In this document: positions 51,201 to 64,000 of the stretch, one piece after another
How positions within the stretch are numbered: position 1 is the stretch's first letter
Layout: each line of letters begins with the position of its first letter
Assembly: GCF_000150275.1 (NCBI RefSeq)
Contig: NW_002060945.1
Coordinates: forward strand, 4,502,935-4,566,934
Source: Trichoplax adhaerens
Taxonomy: Eukaryota; Placozoa; Uniplacotomia; Trichoplacea; Trichoplacidae
Length of the DNA stretch: 64,000 bases
Direction: 5' to 3'
The notes under the pieces: generated by a model
Told to the model about the DNA's origin: nothing
The model's input: the letters and a program-made list of their open reading frames with translations, nothing else
The model's database searches: none
Translations under genes and position numbers: made by a program

Positions 51201-54200
51201 ACGTACAATCTAGCACTCTCTGCCAGATAAAGCAATTTTTCTTCGTTATACTGCCGTAGACAACCACTAACTAGCAGATCCAGCAAAGCCTGTGAAGATA
51301 CTATCGTAAGTACTTACAATTAATTACTAATAATAATTTGCTGAATAGATACCTGCTGACGTTCCTCCATTCTAGTCTTATCCATAGCATTACATAAATA
51401 CTCTAAGACCTAAGATTTGTTCGAGATAAGTAGATTTAAATATCAGCTTCACTAAAGTTGTAAGTCCTCAATGTACTGTACTGTAATTTTTAATTACTCA
51501 CCTGATCAATAAGATGGCTGCTTATTATAATGTTAGATTGTGGTTTTGCAACTTGTCGAGCTATAAATGTAAACAGATTCCTAATTTCTTCCACCTAGAC
51601 AAATTTTAATTTAAAAGTACTGAATAAAAATTTGCAACACGTGCAGATGAATGTACAAGGTAAACAAGGTACTTACATTACTCTGCGTAGGCTCAAGCAT
51701 CACTTCTAGTAAGATATCAATAACAAGTTGCCGTCCATCAATGGCTCTATGAAAATTCAATTAAGAAATGAGGTGTTAGTATACATCAAGCTATCAATCC
51801 CATAATTATCCTGCACTATCTCTGACATACACAAAACCACTCTCATTAATCCCAAAGTCCTCGTCTTCAAATGCCTGACAATTTTAATTAAAATCAACAA
51901 TTAATACCACCTATTTATTATTAACCAGCAAACTTATGAAGAGTAAACTTACTAAAGCCAGAACGTTAAGAAATTCACGGGAATCGAACTTTAAGAAAGT
52001 ACGAAAGCGTGGGTATGATTTCCTTTCTAGATAGTTTACGCGTATTGATAGTGACAAGATCAAGATTGACATCAAAATTGACATTATAATTTAGCTATAA
52101 AACACCGTACCGTTGCGATCATCTACTGTTTTCAAGATCAAAAAGTGAAAGACCTGAAAAATACATCAGCATTCAATTACTTACTTTCGAAAAGATCAAG
52201 TAGTATACTGTATATCTTACAACTCCCAATTAAACTTAAAATACCTGACTCTTCACAATCTTAGCCAGATCATCGTCAATTGTACCAACCGGATAGGCTC
52301 TACCAGCAAGGCATGAGCTTATTGTACCATAAGAAGTATTAGCAAGGATTAACCAATGTTAAGGGCATTAAATGAAATACTAAAACTACATCAATAATTA
52401 TTAATTACCTAATAAAAACGAGCAATTTGTAGCCAATTTCACATTCTTTATCTAAAATGAAAGCTCCCAATAAATTTTACTCTAATAATAGAACATGATA
52501 CAGTTGGTAAATAGTTTACCCGTTAAAATTGGTACTCCAGAATTCAATTTGTTCCGAATAATCTTGTATAATTCCTGAATATAAAATAAAAGTATAAAAG
52601 TGTGTCATAACTTTGAATCTAAACACCAAACTAAAATGTTAGATGTACCTCCACTGGTGTCATGTAATCCTTTAGTCCTTGAGCGTATACGTAGATGATT
52701 GCATCATATAAGCCGTACGTCCAACATAGATTCACAATCTGTGCCGAATAAATCAGGCAAGATTATTAGTTCACAGTGTCCGAAGTCACGATGAAAGCGT
52801 ATATTAAGAAGTGAGTAATATAACCTGATGAAAATCCATTGATGTTACTTGTAGATGAAGTATACACTGCTCAACTCTATCCAGCATTTCTCTGTTTTGA
52901 TAATATTCTATAAAAGGTAAAGAAAAAATTATTATAAATGTCACTTGAAGCTGAAAGAAAGTATCTAAAACTTGCCTACAAAATCTTTCATCACAATTGG
53001 ACTAAGACAAACCAACCTGAATAAGAACGAAGGTAAAGATATTAGGAACAGCAAACTACAGTACTGTACGCACTATAAGCAGAATTTAGAACAATATTAC
53101 TTATCAGCCAATATATAAGGTTCCATGCTTTCCAAAAATAATTCCTGATACTGAACGCTGCCAATAAACCTTCCATAGATCTCTCCAAATAGGAAATCAC
53201 TGCAGAGCGAATAAAATCGAAATCAACTGAATATTAAACACTTGACTTTTCTGTCATGAAGATGTAGACATACGTTCGATTTATCATTATGCAGTAGTCG
53301 AGGCATGTTGGTAAAATATGATCCTATATAGTAATAAAAGGCACATTACCACTCTGTCAGTGCAATACGAATTTGAAATTGATATAACTCTATCTTACCG
53401 CAAAATACAACTCAGTATCTGTCCCTTCAACAGTTTCTTGATGAATAAACTGTAGTGCAGAATCGACAAACTGCGAGAGCAACTTGATTATCTGTAGTTA
53501 ATAGTTGTCAAAATAGTTTGTATCATTTGTTATAATTAAATCGATGGTGATATGGCATTGTTATATCAATACTGTTGTTTAGAGCTACGAATAATCTAAT
53601 TTATTAATGAGAATAATCGAATTATAGCATCCTTATACCTCATCGGCAATAATAGCCTGTCTTTGTTCATCATTACTTGGTAAGCCTGTAATTAATAGCG
53701 CAACATTTCGATAACAGTTTAGATCACTGCATAATGTTGAATACGCAAATTCTGAAATAGAAATTACTTTTCAACTTCCTACCTATAGTACATTTGGCTC
53801 TGTCGTCATAGAAAGCTAAAGCCTGTGCTAATGCCTCTGAATATTTATTTAGTTCTACGAAATAATCTATCCTCTATAGAGCAAATAATATCAGATTAAG
53901 TAAAATTGAATAACAAATCGTAATATAATTTCATTAATTACCTCTTTCCAAGTTCTCAATCGAAGAACGTAAATAGCCTGAGACAAGTGTTTTTTACAAA
54001 ATCAATATAGCATTAACGTGAATATCTTTTAACACTATATATAACCATTAGTAGATTTTATTATATTCCATATTACCTTAGTGCCTGCAAGCGCGATCTC
54101 TCCCCGAAACGAAACGACAGTGCTAAAAAATGCTCGCCTATGACAGGCAATCTATGCAAATAAAATCAAAAATTTTACGCGAAATTAATCAACCAAAATC

Positions 54201-57200
54201 TTTCAAAAATACTAAATTTAATAAAAATATTATACCAATCTCTCACTGATCCCTTCTACTGACGTGGAAGATCGTAAATAACTCGGCGTAACTAACTCTA
54301 TAGCAGCGGTGTCAATAATCTAAAAAAGTTTGATCGTATATAAATTATATTATTATATATATACATATATATTTCTATATTCGTGACAATCATCCCTACT
54401 ATAAGTTACCCACCTCTAACTGCTCTTCTGATTTTATATAAATTACTCGAGCCTTACGATTAACATCAACTATTACTAATAAATGAGGCGTCATCCACTA
54501 AATTAGATGAAGAAGGCGCAATAAATGTGAGTAGCGGAGCAATCTACAATTACTAAAAATAAAGTTAATGAATTTAAATTAAAGTACATGGATAGTCGAT
54601 AACTTGACGGGTAATCCAAGTTTCTTCAATTGGAATAATCTGATGTGATATCTGTCATCAAGAACAATCTATCGAAATAATAACATTATATCAAGCATAG
54701 TACGAGTACATCAATTACAGTATTGACCAAGCAATTAAACCACCTGATAAAATACTATCATTTGGCCCCTTCCGACGGCTAAGACCTATTATTTATTACA
54801 ATCGATTAAAAATTAATTATTTTCTAATAATACTGAGCTGGTCTTAAGTGAATACTTAAACAATAAACTAAATTCATAATACAGTATACTGTAGATTGTA
54901 GAATGTTTACAATTTCTGTCAACATACCGGCTCCATAACTTCACTATTTCCATCAGTTTTAATTAAACTAAACTGCCAAGATAAAGCTGGTATATCATCC
55001 TCATTAGCTTTAATAGGAATTGTAAGCAACACTTTAGGCTCAGGCTTTAGAGCTACAAATACGATCTAAAAGAAAAATATAGCGTTAGCTACCTCCTATT
55101 TCCATGAAAATATCGTATCTGTTAATTTTTAGCTTATTCAATCAGAATAAATTAGCACCAAAAAAGAAACATTCGTACTCGCAATAATGTCGTCATAGCA
55201 ACAATTTGTAGATTGCTAGCTCGGTGATTTTTTCTTTTCTCCTCTATGTGTAAGGGTTCCAGGGAACAAACAGTGGCATCACTGCGTGATATTTAAATTA
55301 GTCGCTTGTTAAAATCGAACGTGATCGAGAGATACTTTAATATATTCCGATAATTATCTAGTGCTATCATGGTGGAAACAATACCTTCCATCTACAATAA
55401 TTCTTTTATTGTAACCACGAATCCCCATTTTACGGCTAAACATTAAGTACATGATCAGATAGTAGCAACAATATGAATTACGATCATCTAGGACAGCCTC
55501 TCAACTACTCACGTAAATGACAAGGTATATGCAGACCCGCTTGCATCACTAAATATGGCTAGAGTTGGGTCATCCGTAAACTAAAATCGAAAGAAGCAAT
55601 GATGTGAGAGCAAATCTAACTTGAAATACTTACACAATAATAATAATAAATGCTATCAACCTTTAATTGTAAAACTGTTAGAGGAGGGTGAGCGCTTGTT
55701 AAATTTCTTATAATTTCCCCTTTTTGAGTATCCCACATAAAAATCTAAATGGTTTTAAAATAGTTTTCATGAATTTTTAGTATACGGTATTACTTATGCC
55801 CATAAGCGCTAAGAGAAGAACACTAATTAAAGCAAACCTGCCCATTCTGATAACCAGTTAACAACCTTGATCCATCAGTATTAAAATCAACGGCAGTAAC
55901 TGACCCTAAATGTATTGCTAGAAAGTAACAGAAGAATTGGTATACGAGTACACAACAATGAAATGGAAGGATACGACTATTTAAATATACCAGATTTTTT
56001 CCCTCCTAGAACATGCTTTAAGTTTTCACGTAGATCAAAGACTAAAGTTAAACCATTCATTGTTCCAATTGCAACCAGAGATGACAACGCCTAAATAAGT
56101 TAATATTAAGAACAATCTATAGAACTTTACTCAGCTCAACACATTGCTCAGTTAACAATAGGTCAACAGTCATTGTTTTTATATACTGTACTCACGACGA
56201 CAGTAGGTGCTCCAACTTTCTGTACTGACTATAAATTGAGAGAGTGTTGAATTCATGTTTAATCATGTAAAGCAATATGGTAATGAAGTGAAAACGATTT
56301 TGCAATAACGATATTTCAATTATATCTATATTACCGATTTTTTGCATATTTGAGCAGTTAAAGTCTGTAACTTAGACACTTTGACAATTGAACCAGAGAC
56401 ATCATGCTTGACCAATAACTTTTTTCCATGCCTTTTAATAACAATTTTTTAGTTATCATTTAATTCAATTTTAAAAGGCAAAAATCTTTAACCATTACTT
56501 TATCCAACAGAATATTGTATGCTGTCTACAAGTACATACGATTTATGTCTCCGACGCGAATCAAATGGAGCAGCAGATGTGCTTGCTCCAGATTCTGAAT
56601 TGCTATGCCCAGATTTAGCAGACTGATTATCAGAAGTTTCTGATCGAATATCAAATCCTAACTCATCTGTAAGGAAAGGATCATCCACTGACTAATAATA
56701 TAAAAGCTTCAATTAGACAACATTTATGCTTGTACTCCTTAGTAATAAAAACTATATTCAATTCCGTATTTACTAATACAGACTATCTAGTAATAGAATT
56801 AAAAGTATCATGAGAGTAATTATGAAATCTATAAGGAAATAATGTAGCCTACAATACAGATGGAGGGAAAGTTCTGATCATAGATCTGAGATGTTATCTC
56901 TATATTATTATAATACGAATAGAAGTCCAGAAAATACCTCATTTAGTATACTATCCAATGTAGGCAAATCTTGCATCGCCGGTAACTCAGCCTCAAAATC
57001 ATCTGGAGCCTATATGAAAATAGTGGATATTCCTTTAGCATCATATACGAGTATTATTCTAAGCTTCTTCATTAAATTAATGATGTAATCAACTACGGTC
57101 GGTACAGCAATTACAAATACTTTCTCCGTAACAAACATCACATACGATTACTTCGATAATTATATTACTGTATCGGATATTTATTTCATACGTAAATAAT

Positions 57201-57693
57201 ATTATATTTGCAAGATCATTCATTCATTAAAAATAGTACTTTGGTAAGTCATCGATTTTTAATTATTAATAAACAATCACATGCGCAATAAGAATAATCC
57301 TGTAATACTGTACCTGTAAGATTGAATCTAAAGACGGCAAATTGTCAACCTGTTGTAAATCTGATTCAAAATCTTCTGGCTGTTTATAAAATGCATAAAA
57401 AAAAATTATCAAATTTCAATCTTAGCAAAACTTGCAACCTAGATCAATTCCTACTGGACTTTGAGCTAACTTACAATATCATCGTCTGCTTCCAATAAAG
57501 AGGTCAGGTCAGAAGCAGGGTCGTAAGTTGTCGTAGTTGTTCCTCCAGCTGAAATAGCTAAACTAGCCACATCGTTTTCAAGATCGATTAAAAATGGATC
57601 TGCTTCGTTAGACTCTTGAAGAATCTCATCAGCAGTCTGCAATTCTTCTTCTGAATTAAAGTAATCTTGACTGAAATCGGGCAAAGCAGTCAT
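48256..57693 (-). CDS. VPS8: VPS8, CORVET tethering-complex subunit
   Basis: CORVET subunit that binds Rab5 and tethers early endosomes. Start codon at 57693-57691, stop at 48258-48256, about 40 short exons; only part was assembled codon by codon. Exon 1 (57693-57475) and two related acidic exons (57379-57314, 57009-56938) carry DNLPSLDSIL and QDLPTLDSIL, as in VPS8 N-termini. A beta-propeller follows (about 56460-53000): TVVALSSLVAIGTMNGL, VTAVDFNTDGSRLLTGYQNGQ, FTDDPTLAIFSDASGSA and EPLHIEEK correspond in order to human VPS8. A long alpha-solenoid covers about 53000-49400. The C-terminal RING uses CEIC in the exon near 48997-49090, spliced at VFN to CGHMFHIKC (exon from 48884 down), then CILC: eight ligands. 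The tail ends MLAELSKARD...DLSRC, parallel to human LLTELSQNR. The junction between exons near 56500 and 56430 is unresolved. Confidence 0.9.
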
Positions 57694-58483
57694 GGTGGCC
57701 GTCTTATTTCATTATTTTCACCTTCGATCAGCTGGCAATCCACTCCTCTGCCTCCTTGTACTCGGTACTGTACACTGTACAGTGTACAGTACTGTACAGT
57801 ATGCAGTATACTGTACAGTACAGTACAGTACTGTAGTACAGAATCGGTAGATGGAGATCTTACTACAGTGTACAGTACAGACTAAGTACAGTACAATGTA
57901 CATTCCAAATACTGTTCGGACAGATGGACTTTTCTTTACCAAATGAGGACGCAAATATCGAAAAATGGCTTGCTTAGTATGGATCTTTCGTGTTTGTTTT
58001 CTAAATCACTGGTACTAAATTTAGATACCATTTACAATCTTATGTAACTATTTCCGAGCAGAACTTAATAATGGATAATAGTAGTACTGTCATAAAGAAG
58101 TGTTTGAAACAATATTTTAACGAGATGAAGCGGAATAGGTCTGTCCGTCCAAGAGTGATCAGTCCAGGTCTTCTTCTAGTTTCCATGGTACAGTGTACTG
58201 AACTGTCGCTTCATAACACTGGACTGTATTGACTGAACACATTAATGCCGCCTCAACCAGTGTTATGCGACAACAACGTACAGTACTGTGCACTGTGCAG
58301 CAGTCCTGATACTTTACACTGTACAGTACAGTACTGTACTGTACTATACGGTGGACAGTACTGTACTGTCAGGGTTACAGAAATGTTATTTTAAAATACT
58401 CGCAAGTTTGAATTTACTACAATTATAAATTATATTATATATTGTACAGTATAGGCAGTCTAGAAATTAGCTAAATTACCAAT
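57694..58483. promoter_or_regulatory. Divergent promoter region between VPS8 and ZNF330, with a GTACA satellite inside
   Basis: The two start codons are 790 bp apart and face away from each other. Between them lie two GTACA/GTACT blocks (57765-57905 and 58270-58375), the only ones in the window inside a short divergent promoter. A TATA-like ATTATATATTGTACAG segment sits near 58432-58448, about 40 bp upstream of the ZNF330 ATG. Confidence 0.6.
57760..58380. repeat. GTACA/GTACT palindromic pentamer clusters 4 and 5
   Basis: Runs flip between GTACA and GTACT orientation at 57765-57840, 57865-57900, 58277-58300 and 58317-58370, with the same make-up as the other clusters in the window. Confidence 0.85.
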
Positions 58484-61009
<2,526 letters not shown>

Positions 61010-64000
61010 ATGAAAGAAAATAGATAACGTACTATATAAATTCGTTGTTTTATATATTCGTTATAAATAGTATGCGATTTTTATACGCCTTCTCTGCCAA
61101 GATATCTTACATTGGTAAGAATACACGAGAAAAATATATTCTAAAGCACCTAATAAAATTAATAACTCTTTTAAAATCTACAGAATAATTACAACTTATA
61201 GTGTATGTCGTATCGTATAGTAGCTACTGTAAGTATCTCTATTAACGTTATACAGCATATACTCGTAAGTGGCAACCTTATAGATCTGTAAATAGCGTTA
61301 CATATAAGTAGCTTTCTCGCAAACCACAAGGCGAAGAAATCATGTCATATTCCTACAACTTATTAGTCCGTTGAGTCCTATCTTATTTTCAAATGCAGTA
61401 GCGTTATAGAAATACTTGCGGTAAAGAAAAAATTTTAGTCCTAATTGAGCTAAGCACTTAGCCTGCTAATTTGGCGCTATAATGTATAATCACGGATTTC
61501 AGAAATCTAACCCTAGCCCTAACATGTATAGAAACTAATTAAGTGAAATTAATTAGCCTAATTGACTCTTCGATTGAAGTACGAATATGACAACGTCTTA
61601 CAGCCGTATTATTGGTGGGATTCTTATGTAATTATGGATTTCTTTGAGCTTGTGGCCAAGGTGATACTTAGACCTATAGTATCTGAAGTGTACTTGGTTG
61701 ACAGTATACCTTACTGTCCGTACATTTTTGATATGCTGCTATGGTGCTAAGGTATTACCTACTGTAACTTTGATATAATGTAGAATTGCAGTTGTTTTAT
61801 TTATTTGAATACATAATAGTATCAAGTATCAATATTTAAGAAAGGTAGAATAAACTTTAATGTAAGGAATTGCATGGAGACGCCCATGATTATCACCAGT
61901 GATATACTGGTGTTAGTATAACTTTATCTTCTATAACATTGCAAATGTGAAGCATTAGATCCAATATTAGTACTACTACTCTATATCTATAGACCGTTAC
62001 TGGCACTTGACTGAGTTCCATTTTACCATCCTTATGTAAAAGCATACATTAATTAATTAATCAAGCATTTGCTAATCATGTAATCTACTGAACACGATTT
62101 ATTGTCCATCAGCCGTAATTTGACAGTGTCATTGCAGTACAATAGTATATTCAATCTATTAAGAAACGACCCTACAGTGTTACAGGTAGTCCACCTAATC
62201 TTTACTGTACGGGCAAAATATGGAATAACCTTCTCTTTCTGTATACTGTTCATAATAAGTTGCGATACTATTACTGTTTGCCTACATTTCTGTCATTTTG
62301 ATGTTTATACTATCCGATCAAAATAAAGATGACGTAACATTCCATTAGAAAAAATAGCTGTAAACAAGCCGTATTTCAAGGTCATTCTATTTGGAATAAC
62401 ATAGATGTTGCAAATAACTTAGCTACAAATAATGCTATAATTATACTACAGTGACTCAGCATTACTATGCTGTTGTAGTATTAAAAGTCTGAGCTAATCA
62501 CGATCACCAAATATACAGAAAACAGTAACATCAAAATAACATACTATAAATTGTTATAAAGTGCAGAGAATGGAAGGGCTTTATAATTTACCTATATCTA
62601 CTACCATATGCCTTATATAAGTTTATTTGTTGTTTTGATGCATATCAGTCGACATCAATCTAATGCAGTCCATCACATACAAAATTGAATAACTGCTAAC
62701 GGTATACTGTAATTAATAAATTCTGAACCCGTTAAAATACATTAGGATATTTCAGTAATTATTGTAATATCCTTGATATGATAGGCTACATCTTTAAACT
62801 TTAGCTAATAGGAACAATTCAAATACACGTATTGATTAGTAGTCGGCGATAGAAACCAAAGTCACTTAATACGCGAATTTATTGCGCCGTAATACATTAT
62901 AAGCAGTAATATTCACTCTTCTATTATAGAGCACGTCGAAAGTTGTACAATTATCACACTGTCAGATCACCGTGAAGTGTAAATTTATTGTTTTGATTAT
63001 TATAAATAACTAGCAATTAAGGTTACAGACTAGTTCATATACTATAGAAATGTTTATAGGTAGAAATGGCTGCGATAAATCCGCAACCTTTGCATAGTAA
63101 CATGTTTAGGTTATGTTGCTAATACATAATTTAGGAGATAGATTAGGACTTATTTTAGTTGTATTAAGACATATGGTTATAATTTCATATGCTCGCATGT
63201 GTTAATTAGCGCTATGTAACAGCAGTCACTTTAATTTAGATGCAGTAATGTATTATCAGCCTCTGATGGCATTACTCCGGTTTCATGATTTGTGCGGGTG
63301 ATGTTGCATGAAAATATATAAATATTATTTAAGTTTAATGCACAAAGAAGTAAATTAAATTCAATACCGTAATTTATCGCTGATGTATAAGAGGTTAGAA
63401 TTAATTAAAAGAAAGTAGCGTACGATTGTTACAATATGCTAATCTTAAGATGCGTAATTCAAATTTTAAAGAATACCAATATACCTCTTCTGCTCGTAAT
63501 GTATTTTTGTCACAAAAATTGTACATCTATTGGTGATAGTAATACACTTGAGATTATACGAATAAATGTAGACTAAGAATTATAGCTTCAGAAATAATCA
63601 TAGCATAGATGTGCTATAAGAAAAGAATAAATATAGAACAGAATTAATTACACACAAATTGTCTTCAATTAATTACTGAATAATTGATATACCATTTCTA
63701 AACAGAGCCAGATTAGGGTAGGTTCTAAATTAGATATAACATAGCAGAGACCTTTGCTAAGACTGTACAAAAACGAGGATAAGTGATAACGAAGTTACTT
63801 TTAATAAAGCTCTACGACACAGCTTTACATACACCTCATGCGAACAACAATCTGTCGTAAGGTTAAGTAGATGTATACGGAAATCTATTTATAGATTATC
63901 AATTTATAATAATTCAGATTATTAATTTCAATGATGGTCTGAAATAGGATAGAAACTAGGTTCGTTTTATATGATGACATGTTGTGATAGCTGCTGAGCG
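61010..64000. other. AT-rich region without recognised genes
   Basis: Open frames here are short (62-75 codons) and unrelated to any family I know. No GTACA clusters, tandem arrays or RNA genes were seen. A gene beyond the window edge could have long introns or a UTR here. Confidence 0.5.

Noticed and set aside
61508-61525. Telomere-like CTAACCCTAGCCCTAAC
   Set aside because: Fewer than three imperfect copies; too short to call an interstitial telomere.
62102-62326. 74-codon plus-strand open frame with hydrophobic end
   Set aside because: No splice partners, no motif, and an antisense frame of similar length; likely chance.

Overview
The window is nuclear DNA of an animal: AT-rich, densely interrupted by short introns (mostly 60-900 bp) with GT-AG borders, and carrying animal-type genes (tensin, neurabin/spinophilin, TMEM163, AP-4 beta, VPS8, ZNF330). 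Short introns, moderate intergenic spaces and well-kept domain architectures suit an early-branching animal. A placozoan (Trichoplax/Hoilungia type) is my best guess, by inference only. No bacterial operons, CRISPR, rRNA or tRNA were seen.

Layout: 1-4.4 kb, repeat-rich non-coding DNA with GTACA/GTACT palindromic repeats. 4.4-12.4 kb (+), a tensin gene (PTP-like, C2, SH2, PTB) with a C2H2 zinc-finger exon in front that may be its first exon. 12.4-18.3 kb, intergenic, with a possible unknown membrane-protein gene (-) near 14.2-14.6 kb and a GTACA repeat cluster at 16.4-17.4 kb. 18.3-24.4 kb (+), a neurabin/spinophilin-type PP1-targeting scaffold. 25.5-28.7 kb (-), a mitochondrial LETM1-domain protein of the LETMD1 type. 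28.7-32.9 kb, repeats only (GTACA cluster, a 175-225 bp tandem array, a 205 bp triplicate, a strong hairpin). 32.9-38.0 kb (+), TMEM163. 39.2-42.3 kb (-), a standalone AlaX-type alanyl-tRNA editing protein, head-to-head with 42.6-48.2 kb (+), AP-4 complex beta subunit. 48.3-57.7 kb (-), VPS8 of the CORVET tether, head-to-head with 58.5-61.0 kb (+), ZNF330. 61-64 kb, no gene recognised.

I reassembled the exons of seven genes by hand. For all seven the summed exon lengths are divisible by three with every junction phase matching: tensin 1005 aa from 6409, neurabin 1072 aa, LETMD1 382 aa, TMEM163 300 aa, AlaX 231 aa, AP4B1 724 aa, ZNF330 304 aa. VPS8 was assembled only in part.

The genes are not a pathway cluster. 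Two (AP-4 beta, VPS8) act in endosomal/TGN trafficking, and tensin and neurabin are actin-linked scaffolds. The most interesting points are a tensin whose phosphatase loop is intact and PTEN-like, an in-frame GC-AG intron between its SH2 and PTB domains, and inverted-orientation GTACA pentamer satellites confined to the long intergenic spaces, including a divergent promoter.
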